Assembly: GCA_035610365.1 (NCBI GenBank)
Contig: CM069436.1
Location: 39,687,117 to 39,751,116, forward strand
Reading direction: 5' to 3'
Source of the DNA: Aquatica leii
Taxonomy: Eukaryota > Arthropoda > Insecta > Coleoptera > Lampyridae
Length of the DNA stretch: 64,000 nt
Made by a program: the position numbers and the translations under genes
Shown: positions 38,373-49,250 of the stretch, one piece after another
Layout: each line of letters starts with the position of its first letter
Numbering within the stretch: position 1 is the first letter of the stretch
Notes under the pieces: generated by a model
Told to the model about the DNA's origin: nothing
What the model saw: only the letters and a program-made list of their open reading frames with translations
Database searches by the model: none

Positions 38373-38469
38373 TTGAGAAGATGATTATAACCTGCGCAAC
38401 TTATATCCCACGACGCTTCGCGTCTCGCGATCTAATCTGTCGCTTAGGTTATAATCATACACTTCTCAA
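38373..38469. repeat. GC-core hairpin, unit 2
   Basis: TTGAGAAG..GATTATAACCT (38373-38392) pairs with its inverse at 38446-38469, with a 3-base bulge. The loop contains CGACGCTTCGCGTCTCG, differing from the unit 1 core at three positions of 17. Confidence 0.55.
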
Positions 38470-38599
38470 TCTTGGTATATTATATACTATTTCATTTGTC
38501 AATTGTTTTTTGAACGTTTATGTCCTACGTTACATTAAAATTTTAATTATTGACCATTGTACGTTTAATGTTGTATTTATTATTAATTACTAGCTCGTA

Positions 38600-38712
38600 A
38601 AGTTGCCAATGTCCTTGGTCGGTGGATTGATCCACTTGATTTTATTCTTTGGCCTGATAAAGTACTAACCTCCAGCACAAAACGTTGCCACAAAAATAAA
38701 TTAAAGTGGTTT
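38600..38712 (+). mobile_element. Penelope-like element terminal repeat, family D
   Basis: GGCCTGATAAAGTACT...AGCACAAAACGTTGCCACA at 38651-38693 has the PLE terminal layout: CTGATRA, a GTACT/AGCAC stem, then AAAACGTTGC. It is preceded by GGTCGGTGGATTGATCCACTTG and followed by a short AAATTAAAGTGG. It differs from families A-C in stem sequence. No coding sequence attached. Confidence 0.5.
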
Positions 38713-39640
38713 TACATGCCCCTCCTAAACGAAGAAAATTGAATTAATTAGTAAACACACAGAGAAGGATAAAGAATCTTTACCAAGTATACTATTTCAT
38801 ATTGGTCATTTTCCAAACGTTGTAGAATATTTTTCTCGGCAATTACTAATCCGAAGATGGCAATTTATCGATTCAATCTAAATTATTTTAGACATAAACG
38901 TTTTATGATGAAACATAATAATAATAAAATAATTAAATCATAATTTAGCGCGGTAGAATAATAAAAATTATTAAAGGTAAATTAGATAGAATTTCACTAT
39001 CTACTTAGTTTAAATTCGAAATTTTATTTTGACGGTATTATAAACCAATCAGAATTTAAATACCTTTTATTAATCTGGTAATTCAATTTTCCACATAAAG
39101 TACAAGATCTAACAACGGTCTAATGTAATTCGTAAAGACAAAGATTTTCCTACGCACTGAATCCTTATGAAGAATGTCCGTTTTTGTCCGAATTTGTATA
39201 ATTTTGTTTGTATACAACACGGTTTTTCGAGCCATCTATTATTGGCCGAGGAACTATTTTGACATTTGTGATTATTTACAGCTATGATAAAAACCTTAAA
39301 GATGTCATTCGCGCACAGTTTATTTCGCGTTTATTCGGCTAATTCAGCATTTATTTTGCTGTATTAACTTTTTTTCTTAACAGCATACTGTGGTATAACC
39401 TCAGTTTTTTTATTACTTTACGTTATTATTTTGAATGTCACATGAAATTATGCAATAGTTTTTATTTTAATAATTTCAACTTGGCTTAAAAGAGTGTAGA
39501 TAGGTATCTTGTGAATAAAAAAACGCTATAAATTTTTTTATAAAATAATTATAACTTCGTCACATTTTCTGTTCATTGGCCCCATCGGACTGTTGGTGTG
39601 CTGTGAGGTGCGTTAATTTTGATTGAACTTTTACTCTTTA
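38713..39640. other. AT-rich non-coding stretch
   Basis: No gene recognised. Slightly less AT-rich from 39.55 to 39.62 kb, just before the candidate exon. Confidence 0.35.
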
Positions 39641-39649
39641 ACAATTAAA

Positions 39650-39848
39650 ATGACCGCACCAAATCAAATAATTAGTAGGAAGAAATTTAGCGTCGCGGAA
39701 TTCATTAAAGATTATTTTGTCAAAGCAGTTACTATATATTGGATAAATGAAAACAACCAATGTGCCTGGCCAATTTGCAAGAAGAACCTGATTCAATTCC
39801 AGATAGTAGTTGGCCACTTTTTCAAAGTTAATATAATAAACACATACG
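39650..39848 (+). CDS. Candidate first coding exon, function unknown
   Basis: ATG at 39650 in a good insect context (ATTAAAATGACC) opens a 66-codon frame that runs to a consensus 5' splice site, ACG|GTAAGT, at 39848/39849. The peptide is not K/N/F-repetitive (it has C-A-W-P-I-C, F-S-V-A-E-F-I) and shows no family I recognise. The 100 bases upstream contain CATTGGCCCC, which includes an inverted CCAAT box, and are less AT-rich. No matching acceptor exon with a domain was found downstream. It could be a real host exon or chance. Confidence 0.3.
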
Positions 39849-39869
39849 GTAAGTCAAACATTAATTTAC

Positions 39870-41635
39870 ATGACAAGTACGTACGTACGTATTCATTTTA
39901 ATAAAAATTTTGCTTCATATTTTTAACATACGATCTTTGGTCTATGGTACAAACGCAGATACTCCAAGAATTTCAAAAAAAAAAAAACTTTAATCCAAAA
40001 TTAAAATCGATTTATAGAACCGACCACCTTATTCCATACAGGTATTTTCAATAACAGAAGAGCAATGAGGTTATCAGCCTTTATCAACACAAGCTGATGT
40101 AAACTTCCCAGTAAACACAAAATTGATAATGTTTAGTAACAGTTTCAAAACAAAAAATTTATGATTCACTCTTGTTTCAAACATAAAAGAAACCTAACTG
40201 CAATAAAATAGCTATAAGTCCATCGCTGTTTCACTTATTTGAATCAGTATAGTTTCGGTATTTTAAATTTAAATCTGTTGCAAAATAAATGTTGCATTCG
40301 GTTTACGTTTTAAAAGCTTCGTTCTTGAACTGATACTAAATGATCGATAAATATATGATTTTCTTGTTTCAATAATGAACTAAAACAATTCTTTCAATAA
40401 TATAATAATACACTTTCGAATGCACGTTTCAAATTTTATTGCACAATAAATATTTTTAAATACAATATCACATTGAGTTTTTTACATATTGAAACTTTCT
40501 TTCACGGAAGCCTCGAAAACTACATCAGTTACTGTTGGGTAGCAACTTTTAACCGCATCTGTAACATAGAAATAAACATTTTATTTATATGCATACATAA
40601 TCATAGAGTTAATTAAATTAATTACATTTTTTAATCAAAAACATCACAAATTTAATATAAATATCACTTTAGCAATCATAAGAAAGTTATAAAAACACTG
40701 TGAATACCTTAGCTGTACATAATCGTATAGAAAACTTGAAGAATTGAACTGTAATTATAAATCCTAAAATATCATCAGATTTACGCAATAATCTACCTTA
40801 ACGCAACCATGTGTGTTAATTTACATTTTTTTACACAAATTAATACATGATACATAAAGAACAGAAATGATAATAATATTGATTACATTTATAGATTATG
40901 ATAAAATGTTTCGACATACCGTTTATTGTCCCATTTCGTAATTGTACACACAGCATCACTTATCAAACTACAACCGAACAAGTGAACAAAATATCAACTT
41001 GCATTGCAAGCGTTGACGACACTAATCAAAAAGATAGCAACGACTAATGCTGACTAATCACAAAGTATTCATTTTAACTAAAACGATTCCACTGTTTTGA
41101 AAATAATTCAATCTTATTTAATCGATCTTCAAACAATTCTAGTTATTCAAAAAATATTCGGTTTTAATAAATCAGTTTTTAGACGGTTGCTGATTATGGG
41201 AAAAAAATTGCAAGTACTGAAACGGTTTAAAACTGATTGTGAAAAATCGGAACTCTTTCAATTTATTCACTGTCAGTTACATGTAAATGATATAAAAATG
41301 GAACAAACGCGAAAATTAAAACTACATATTCAATATACACTTTTTCTGTTTAAGTAATTTATACTCTTAATTTTGGAATTAGTTCGCCATAACCCTGAGT
41401 TGATAAGAGTTACTGACGACAAGATTAATATTGCAAATGGAAAGTGGTTTAGAAGCAAAGCATACATAGCAAAAATGAAGAAGTCAACAGATCTAACTCC
41501 ACGAACAACAAAGTAACCTGTTTAGAGAACATTGGCTCATATGCGTCGACCTAACTTGTCTACTTCATTTTGTCGTCCTGTAAGTTATTCTGTAGATAGT
41601 AGCTTTAGTAATATAAGCTTAAAACTGTTCTACAA
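39870..41635. other. Mostly non-coding; ORFs without recognisable domains
   Basis: GTACGTACGTACGT tract at 39877-39890. An 86-codon frame at 41097-41357 and the following V-R-H-N-P-E-L-I-R-V-T-D-D stretch (about 41380-41515) have protein-like composition and might be the 5' part of the transposon gene that follows, but no domain is recognised. Confidence 0.3.
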
Positions 41636-41639
41636 AACG

Positions 41640-43010
41640 CAGAAAGTCATGAAGTGTTACATGTAATAGAAAATTTTCTGTTTATTGATAATGCTACAGT
41701 ATTAGATGGTAGTTTTAGTCTTGTGAGCCTAAATTTTCTTGTACCAAATGCAAAAATAAATAAAGTTTTGAATCAATTAGAAAATATTCAGTTTAGTGAA
41801 ACCAAAGTAATGAAAAGCAGTAAATATTAGACTCTTCAGCATAACGTTACACACACTGCATTAAATCATTTACTTTAACTTTTAATAGATTGGCTTCCTT
41901 ATGAAGGTGTTCCAAAAGATGCACGAACTTTGTTAAGCACTCCACAGTTTAGAAAATTAACCAATATTGAAGGGGGACAACTTTTTCACTTTAGAGTTCG
42001 GTAATACCTACTTAAAGAAATTGAGAGAGGAATATCCAATCCTACTAGAAAAGTTGTTGATCGTTATCGTGGCTTAAATAATTTGATTACGTTTACAGTT
42101 GGGATCGACGGTCTTCTAATTAGTCATAACTCGACCCATCAGTTTTGGCCAATATTAGGTTACATTGACGGACTTGAGAGTGAAGTATTTATTATTTCTT
42201 TGTTTTGTGGAGAGAGTAAGCTACAAAATTTAGATGAGTTTTTAAATCCTTTCTTACAGGAAATTCAAGTTTTAGAGAAGAATGGCATTGAATATAATAA
42301 TGTACAATACACTGTAAGAATCGGCTGCAATGTGGCAGATGCTCCTGCACGTAATTATATTAAAAGGATAAAAAACCACAATGCATATTACGGTGTGAAA
42401 AATGTTGTAGAAAAGAAAAATGGAAGAAGAAAGTGACTTAAGTACGTCTTTGCAATTTAGAGTTTTATTCAAACACATTCTTTCATGGTTTTACACCTTT
42501 AACATCTCTTGATATTTGATTGATAAGTCAAGTTCCAATCGATTGTATGCATTTATGCTGTTTAGGGGTTATGCTTAAAATGTGGACTGAACAGTTACCT
42601 CATAAATTAGGACCAAAAGATATAAAAAAAACTCTAGTCGTTTAATAAATTTAAGGCAGTACATTCCTTTCGTTTTTCAAAGAAAACCTCGCGGTCTAGA
42701 TAAGCTTAAATTTTGGAAGGCTACCGAGTATCGGTTGTTTTTGTTATATGTTGCCCCAGTTGCTTTAAAAGGGTTAGTTTCAGAAAAATATTTTGAGCAC
42801 TTTATGTTATTCCATACGGCAATATATATATTAATTTCTAAATCAGCTCTTATACCAGAGTGTGTAGAATACGCAGGGTATCTACTACAACAGTTTGTGT
42901 CAGACTTTTCCTGTGTGTTTTCAAAAGATACCTGTGTATATAATGTAGATTCTCTTTCTCATTTGAATCGTAATGCCGTTGGGAGAACGATCATTTTCAA
43001 ATAATATAAT
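41640..43010 (+). pseudogene. Unnamed insect transposon protein, decayed
   Basis: Conserved blocks in order: N-V-T-H-T-A-L-N-H-L-L (near 41840), P-K-D-A-R-T-L-L-S-T-P (near 41915), I-E-G-G-Q-L-F-H-F, then V-G-I-D-G-L-L-I-S, Q-F-W-P-I-L-G (42140-42160), C-N-V-A-D-A-P-A-R (about 42325-42350) and a Y-G-V-K region. After shifts: I-N-L-R-Q-Y-I-P-x-x-F-Q-R-K-P-R-G-L, W-K-A-T-E-Y-R-L-F-L-L-Y and Y-N-V-D-S-L-S-H-L (about 42945-42965). I know this block order from many insect proteins annotated only as uncharacterised and spread like transposases; the D-G and D-A-P motifs could be catalytic. At least four lesions split it, with the longest open pieces at 42083-42436 and 42735-43004. Confidence 0.6.
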
Positions 43011-43147
43011 TGCGATTGCAATCAATTGCCTTTAAAAATCTAATCGCGATCACGTTCAATCGTATACAAAATAATGATTACAATCATCGATCGTCTATAA
43101 AATAACAATTGCCGTCATCGATTGCTTAGAAAATAACAGTTGTAAGA
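43008..43147 (+). repeat. Minisatellite, ~31-36-base units
   Basis: Four to five diverged units of the type TAAAATAAYRATTGCNATCATCGATTGC, starting right after the transposase stop. Each has an AAATAA block, an ATTGC/ATCG block and a second ATCGATTGC-like block. Array length about 140 bases. Confidence 0.6.
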
Positions 43148-43840
43148 CAAATCTTTTATGTATATTTTAAAATTGATTAGCTTTCTATTATGAACATTTA
43201 TAAAAGAATATAAATAAAAAGCAACTAAAAATGATTAAAACCTCAAAGCGTACTTTTGTTAGACAACAAAATCCACGCAAAACAGTTTTAAAATTATGAG
43301 ACTGATAATAATCAATGATTTCAATGTGTGTATCTGCAGTTAACAAACATAAAAAGTTAACAAAACGTTATTTTAAATAGTTACATATATAACAGTAAAG
43401 AAACAATATAAAAATGAGTTTAATTAATCGCGTTTACATACGTCGCGGCGCTTTAAAGTAATTTGACTGTAAATTAATTTTTGTTTTTAATAAAAAATTA
43501 AAGCTTATTTTTATTAATTATTACTTTAATAAAGTACTGTTTTACAGTTTAATTTATAGATGACTAAATTTAATCATGCTGATTGATACCAATTTGATTT
43601 ATTCTTTAATATTGAAATAGTTATTTTCATTTTTTTTTCTGATAAACTCTCAGAAAAGGTGAATAAGTAAGTTTTTTAAATATTTTATTATTTAAAGTTA
43701 AATCTTTTCCTGAAAACCCTTTGTCAACAATATTTAGGGTTACGAAATGTATATTTGATAAGAACATATAGAATGACCAAGAAACTGCTAAAGAAAGAAA
43801 ACTACAAAAGTAGTCACACGTTCATTCCGCAAACAAATTT
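43148..43840. other. AT-rich non-coding stretch
   Basis: No feature recognised. Confidence 0.4.
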
Positions 43841-43849
43841 AAAACGAGA

Positions 43850-44935
43850 ATTTCCGATCAGATTTGCAGCCTGTGAACCTCTCCACGTTTTTCCGCATCG
43901 ACACCGCCATAACTTTGTAAGGCCGCAAAGCTAAACCTATAGCTATTTAATACTTAAACGCAAGAATGGCATCTTCTGCCTGTTTGAGAGGCTCGAGAAG
44001 CACTTAGATAAATGTATAAGGGCACAGGAATCGGTTTCCAGTGTCTGTATTGCAGTGTTCAAATGACAGTTTTCACTAGCACATGCAGAGCTTAGAAATG
44101 ACCCCGATTTACCATTGCTTCAGTGTCACGTCCCGGTTTGAAGCGGCGTCTCTAGGGAACGCGTACACAGAAGCGATAGGAATTCTCTACAGTGTCTCGG
44201 CCATCTTATAACTCCTCATTGCCGCACATCAGGAGCTAGCATCTGTCGGTTCGGAATCAACTACCCATCCTCATTTTCGATATTGCCGCGGACACGCAAC
44301 GGTTCAACGAGGTCTCCTGTCGTCGTCATTCCCCATTACGTGGCCATCTTGGTAGGTTAAATTCTGCTTTATTCATCTGTAATACCCTCAAACTATACTC
44401 CTAACTTACGGTTGATTAAGAACTCTTCTAAGACACGAAACGAGATCTTGTTACCAACTCAATCCACCTAAATGAATATTGACTGCAGGGTCCTTTAAGA
44501 AATGTAGAGCTTAGCTTAATTGACATGTATATACATTCATAAAAACGACATAAAATTAAGGTTAAATATAACGACATTGTTTACTCGATATTTTTCGTGA
44601 CGATACTTAATTGCGCAACGGTGTTAAAAGAGAATTCCGCATGTCGTTGAATGGAAAGTTAAAGAAAGCATTCGCACAGAGAACGCGCAATAAAATTGGC
44701 AATTCATTGGCCTCCGGCTCACTGAAGTGAATTGATGAAAGGACATAGAATTAATTCAACAATTAGCAAACAAAAACGTCGGTTCACATCGACGTTACGT
44801 TTTGCCAATGCTCATCTTGGCAGTTATTGCCTTTAATTTGCAACTTCTTCCGAGGAGGTGAGCGAGGAATGTTAATTAAAAGCCCGTCCTCTCGATCTCT
44901 CGTCTCGTCTAATTAGTCCGGTTATAAGAGATGCA
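43850..44935. other. Less AT-rich, apparently single-copy segment
   Basis: 43.85-44.42 kb is close to even in base composition and 44.60-44.93 kb moderately so, against ~70% AT around them. No transposon motif, tRNA or rRNA signature and no long open frame. It has features of single-copy insect non-coding DNA (TTAATTAAAAGC, CTAATTAG and similar homeodomain-type sites in the second part). It could contain short exons or conserved enhancers. Confidence 0.35.
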
Positions 44936-46060
44936 TGGATCACTCAAGTTCAATCTGCATGCTTTTTACATAAATACCAATTTTCAATATCATCGTTTGT
45001 TTAAAAAACTGATTACACACAACTTTATTGTTATTGATACGTATGTTTTTACAATAACTAACATAAGTTATTTAATTAAATTTAAAGAAATAATTATTTG
45101 TAAAAAAACCAAATAGAATTAAACCTAAATTACTTCACAAACTCAATTGAATTAAAGAATACCAAACTTTTTCTATTTATCATATTTTACAACGGCACTA
45201 TTTCTATTAATTGTGATTTACTATAAAAACCTTAAAAATAAAGTACTTTTATTCTGTAAAAATTATTAATAAACTACTTACTCTTAACGTATGCCTAATA
45301 AAAGAAAGTTGAATCAAACGGTTTAAAAAAAAATATGCCATTTGTTGTAATTGCTAAAATCGAGTGTTAATAAATCAAAAAAAACTATTTATTTTCTGTC
45401 AATTTTGACAAAATAACAGTAATTTGACGTATTCAAAATTGACAAAACAGTCTTAAAAAAACATATACTAAAAATTTAATTGTCTAAATGTTTGACAAAA
45501 CCGAATCCAATGAAGACTTACTGGGTGATCACAACAATTACCCGTCTATTTCGATTTTTAATTCAAGCTTGTACAAAAAAGTAATGCAAATATAATTTTT
45601 AGAAAAAACAAACTTTTAAGATGATTTGTGGAAAATACTTAACTTGCAAGAAGTATTTAAAAATACGATAAATACGAGATGTCCGTTAATTTAACACCCG
45701 TGTTTTCGTATTTTGTACCTTGAAGATTTTTTTTGTATGTACATTAAGAAATTTGTATAGTATAATTAATATATGATATTTTGACATTGTGAGTAAGGTA
45801 ATAATTCAATAAATAATTTAATCTAAGATATATAAATCTAAAGTAAATTTAAAAAAATAGTAATTATTTATTAAACTTAAGAATGTAATAAATATCTGAC
45901 CGAGTAGATACTAGTCAGAAGGATAATTTTATTTGAACACTATGGCATGAGAGGTCAAAAATAACAATATTTTAGATTTTACAACAAAAAACTAATGGTT
46001 ATTTTAATTCACATGAATGTAGTTTGAACGAAATTTGATTAATTGTTGTCAATTAACGTT
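44936..46060. other. AT-rich non-coding stretch
   Basis: A short inverted pair TGTCAATTTTGA (45397-45408) and TCAAAATTGACA (45433-45444). No gene recognised. Confidence 0.4.
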
Positions 46061-46068
46061 AAGTACTA

Positions 46069-46700
46069 CTACTGCGGCAATTTACTAAATACCTTAATTT
46101 GGCACGTGAGACTGTTATGACACTGAAAATTACAAAGTTTGCCAGATATTTTACATTTGCACTTATCAGACACGCATTTTCTCTTGCAAACACATTGCTG
46201 ATATCCTTGCCCTCCAGAAAGAGATGATTTTCTAACACACTCTCTAACTGATATTGCTAGACCTATAACATCGTCAAGCAAAATAAATCGTTTTTGACAA
46301 ATTGTGAATTGATTTTTGCTATAGAACGGTGAAAATCTTCTTTGTTTCGTTCCTAGTTCATTTTAAATCTCTAATATCACCGTCAATAAATTTCGTGAAT
46401 AATTTCTTGCTCAGTCAACGTCTGGTACTATCGTAATATCACTGTGTCACCTACTTTACCATAAGAAAGCTTAAGATTTAAAACATTCAACATTTTCCTT
46501 GTCTGTGATTCTTATCCTTCTTTAGCATTTTTTCTGTTTTCTTGCTTCTTGTCTGTTTAAAATGTTTGCCTTGATTAAAAGCTGCTACTGCATTGACTGT
46601 ATGAGTTTTAAAATTAACATAAAGGGAAAGAACATTTTGCGATAGATTGCTATTGTCGGAAGCGTAATAATTGTATCAATTAAAGACCGAAGCTCTTTTT
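46069..46700 (-). pseudogene. Ginger/KRBA2-like transposon protein, C-terminal part
   Basis: The open piece 46069-46281 carries a cysteine cluster C-x-C-K-x-x-C-x-x-x-x-C-x-C-x-x-x-x-x-x-C-x-x-x-C-H. It is the zinc-binding-like tail seen in insect proteins of the KRBA2 type, which carry Ginger-like integrase domains. Upstream on the minus strand (46320-46470), across frameshifts, V-P-D-V-D and R-N follow G-D-T/S-x-x-I, then E-L-G-T-K-x-x-x-F-S-P-F-Y-S-K-N-Q-F, all matching the usual region between integrase and the Cys cluster. The integrase catalytic domain itself is not seen. Assignment to Ginger2/KRBA2 is by motif order from memory. Confidence 0.6.
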
Positions 46701-47062
46701 CAGTTCTAAGATGTTTAATAGCCATTTAGAAAAAAAGATGCGTCATTTCAAGAATGGAATACAAGCAGATGTTATGGACCTACTTTTTTTAAATTTTTTT
46801 AATGCTTTAAGACGACTTCTCATTTGCTTTTGAACTTGATTCATGCACTTTTTTGACAATTTCAGTGTTGCTATATGAATTGGATTGAAATAATACAATA
46901 TAATTTTAGCATAAACCTTTTTTCTACGTAACTTCTTATATTTTTTTAAATAAAAATTATATTAGTTTCTTACGCAAACACTAAAAAAGTATACATAATT
47001 TTAGTTATAATATACATAAATATAAACATGTTTCAATACTAATTTGCTGACTTAAAGTACTA
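46701..47062. other. AT-rich spacer
   Basis: No feature recognised. Confidence 0.4.
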
Positions 47063-47629
47063 GTCCCAAATAAAGCCACGTTAAGGGTTTGACACGCCAT
47101 AAAGCCTTTAGCTGTCATGACGAAGTAATTTCCTTTGGGTTCCCGTTACTTTAAAGTTTTCGCCATGTTGTATTGTTCAAATATTTCAGTTTTTAGACAA
47201 AGTCATGTCAGTTCATAGAGCTTTTGTCATCATGTGATACGTGCCCTTGTTAGAAATACCATGTACTAAATAAGACCAAGCATGAAAAAATGTAAGAAAA
47301 ACTGAAAACAAAATTTCAAATTTGTTTAATAACCACATTTATTTATTATTACCTACAGGCTGGACAAATAAATGTAAGCTTTTCTTCTATGACCAAGTCA
47401 TGAACATACCTTAGATATAAGGAACATAGGTCCAGATGTTCATCTCGTTGGCAAATAAAACTGGCAGCTGGTTAATTCTTCTTGGAAGGTTGTTTGTTAA
47501 ATAATGATTTTACTGCGACTTAAGCAGCTGAATTCAAGGTTTTACGTCTTCTTTTATTTGATGTTTTAATCACAGGAATTGAAAGTGTGACTACTCAATA
47601 CTGCACTAATATTATTTTCAGTGTTGGGG

Positions 47630-48915
47630 TTAAAATTCACATAGCAAAACCGAAATCGAGGACTGCGGTGTAGGGCTTCGAAATTTCAAACATTGAGGCT
47701 GAGATGATGAATGTTGAATCGATGAGTATGACTCTAGTGGTGGTGTAGCATGTCGAACTTTCAAACAAGGATGGCTCGGAGTTGAATGTCTATTCTGCAA
47801 AAAGAAGTTTGCTAAAGATATATTATTGCTGTCTTTAGACTTATTATCTGCTGCTGAAGAATCATGCAAGGTATAATTGGAATCATCAGATTTGCTGCTG
47901 AATTCTTTATTTTCAACTTGTGTCTTAGGACGTTATCTTTATTTTTGAGTTAAATCGGATATCTTTTGCAGTCTGATGCTCTTTTGTGTTTTTGCAGGTT
48001 GATGCTCTTATATCTCAATTTCAATAAAATCACTAGGAGCAAAGGCAATATCTGGTAAAATAATTTTATCAAATGGAAAAATTCCGATCGTTATAAGTAC
48101 TGCCATCAAATTACTGTGAGTCATTATTCTTGGCCATAATTTGCTCAAAATTTTACCAAATTTATGTGATTTTTTTCTGGACTTTTTACCCTAAATTGGA
48201 GCACCTAATCGTCCCAATGATGTTCGAATGACCAAAAAACACTTTTACCTAGTGGCTGCAACTCGTGTGTAGTGTTGCTCGGGAGACAAAACAAAGTTAT
48301 TTCTATGTCTATATCTATGTATCAGCTGCGGTCACAATGTTGGCATCTAAATAAGAAGATTTTCCATAAAATATAGTTAGACATCTCCCTAGAGGTTTAT
48401 ATTTAAGATGTACCTAAATGAGAAAGGTTATCCAGGGGTCAATGAGTCTATCCACTCACTTTTCTTACGTTTTTCTTTAAATTAGATCATCGGCGGGACA
48501 GTTTGTCCTACTGTGTTTTTACATGCAACCACTGTAACATTTTCTGTATGCTCCTGAGCTATCATATGTACTCTTTTGACGCCTCGTTTTGATAGACACC
48601 TCTTCTCATTTATGTTGAATATTTTGTGAGTTTCGTTCATAAGATTAAGGTCCAATAATATTTTTTCAAGTTTGGAAAAATAACGCGTCATAACAAGTTT
48701 TTGAACTTTAAAAATTGGATTTTTTGCCGAGCCACATTGGGATTTCTTACCGTGCTACCGGTCAGCAAGTGGTTTTTTAGCCATATTGTTGCAAAGGCCT
48801 TAGCACTGCTATTCCATTATTCCATTGCTGAAGGCTATTTAAAGGAAGGTTTCAAACCAGAGAACCCGTTTCTCTGGTGGCATTTTAAGATATTTCCACT
48901 GAAACAAAAAATTAA
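47630..48915 (-). pseudogene. pogo/jerky-like transposase, decayed
   Basis: Minus-strand order: near 48900 L-K-M-P-P-E-K-R (HTH end region). Then 48691-48482, open: Y-F-S-K-L-E-K-I-L-L-D-L-N and I-F-N-I-N-E-K-R-C (usual I-F-N-x-D-E-x-G, so the first catalytic D is now N). This is followed by K-R-V-H-M-I, E-N-V-T-V-V-A-C-K-N-x-x-G and V-P-P-M-I, matching the V-T-V-x-x-x-x-N-A-x-G-x-x-V-P-P motif. A damaged centre follows, then F-G-K-I-L-S-K-L-W (about 48170-48130) and G-I-F-P-F-D-K-x-I-L-P-D-x-A-F-A-P-S (about 48095-48030). The open serine-rich tail 47869-47630 is C-terminal. Many stops; non-functional. Confidence 0.72.
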
Positions 48916-48952
48916 AGAATTAAAATCAAGCTTTTATTTTCAGAAAACATTA

Positions 48953-49023
48953 GTGTGCATAATAAGGCTAGTACGCCAAATAAAGTTACTCGACTCTTTC
49001 CCGCTTAGCCTTATTATGCACAC
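48953..49023. repeat. 18-bp perfect inverted repeat
   Basis: GTGTGCATAATAAGGCTA (48953-48970) and its exact inverse (49006-49023) with a 35-base loop, inside the pogo copy 2 near its 5' end. Possibly a transposase-binding or secondary-insertion structure. Confidence 0.6.
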
Positions 49024-49250
49024 ATAACCTCTACCAAGAGATATTCTCACAAATATGTTTTAATGAATTTTATTAACTTGACGATTGCTCCTTACTTAAT
49101 TACCAGTCACAAATGCAGCATGCAGTAATTTTACTGCACACTATATCTTCGTGCTATACAGAACATAGATAGTAGTTAATATCTTGTCCGATCCGTGGTT
49201 TTGCTAAATTCGACGATTGGCCATAATAAGTACATGGCCTTATTTGGGAC

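Larger units (their letters stand above)
47063..49250 (-). mobile_element. pogo-like DNA transposon with TIRs, copy 2
   Basis: Ends GTCCCAAATAAAGCCACGT (47063-47081) and the inverse of GTCCCAAATAAGGCCATGT (49232-49250) form 19-base TIRs with two differences. The interior carries one decayed pogo/jerky-type transposase on the minus strand. A TA lies just outside the left end; the right TA is not exact. Length 2.19 kb is normal for pogo elements. Unrelated in TIR sequence to the 15.3-18.2 kb pogo. Confidence 0.72.

Noticed and set aside
43008-43147. CRISPR array suggested by regular short units
   Set aside because: Units are diverged and contiguous without unique spacers, and the DNA is eukaryotic; it is a minisatellite.
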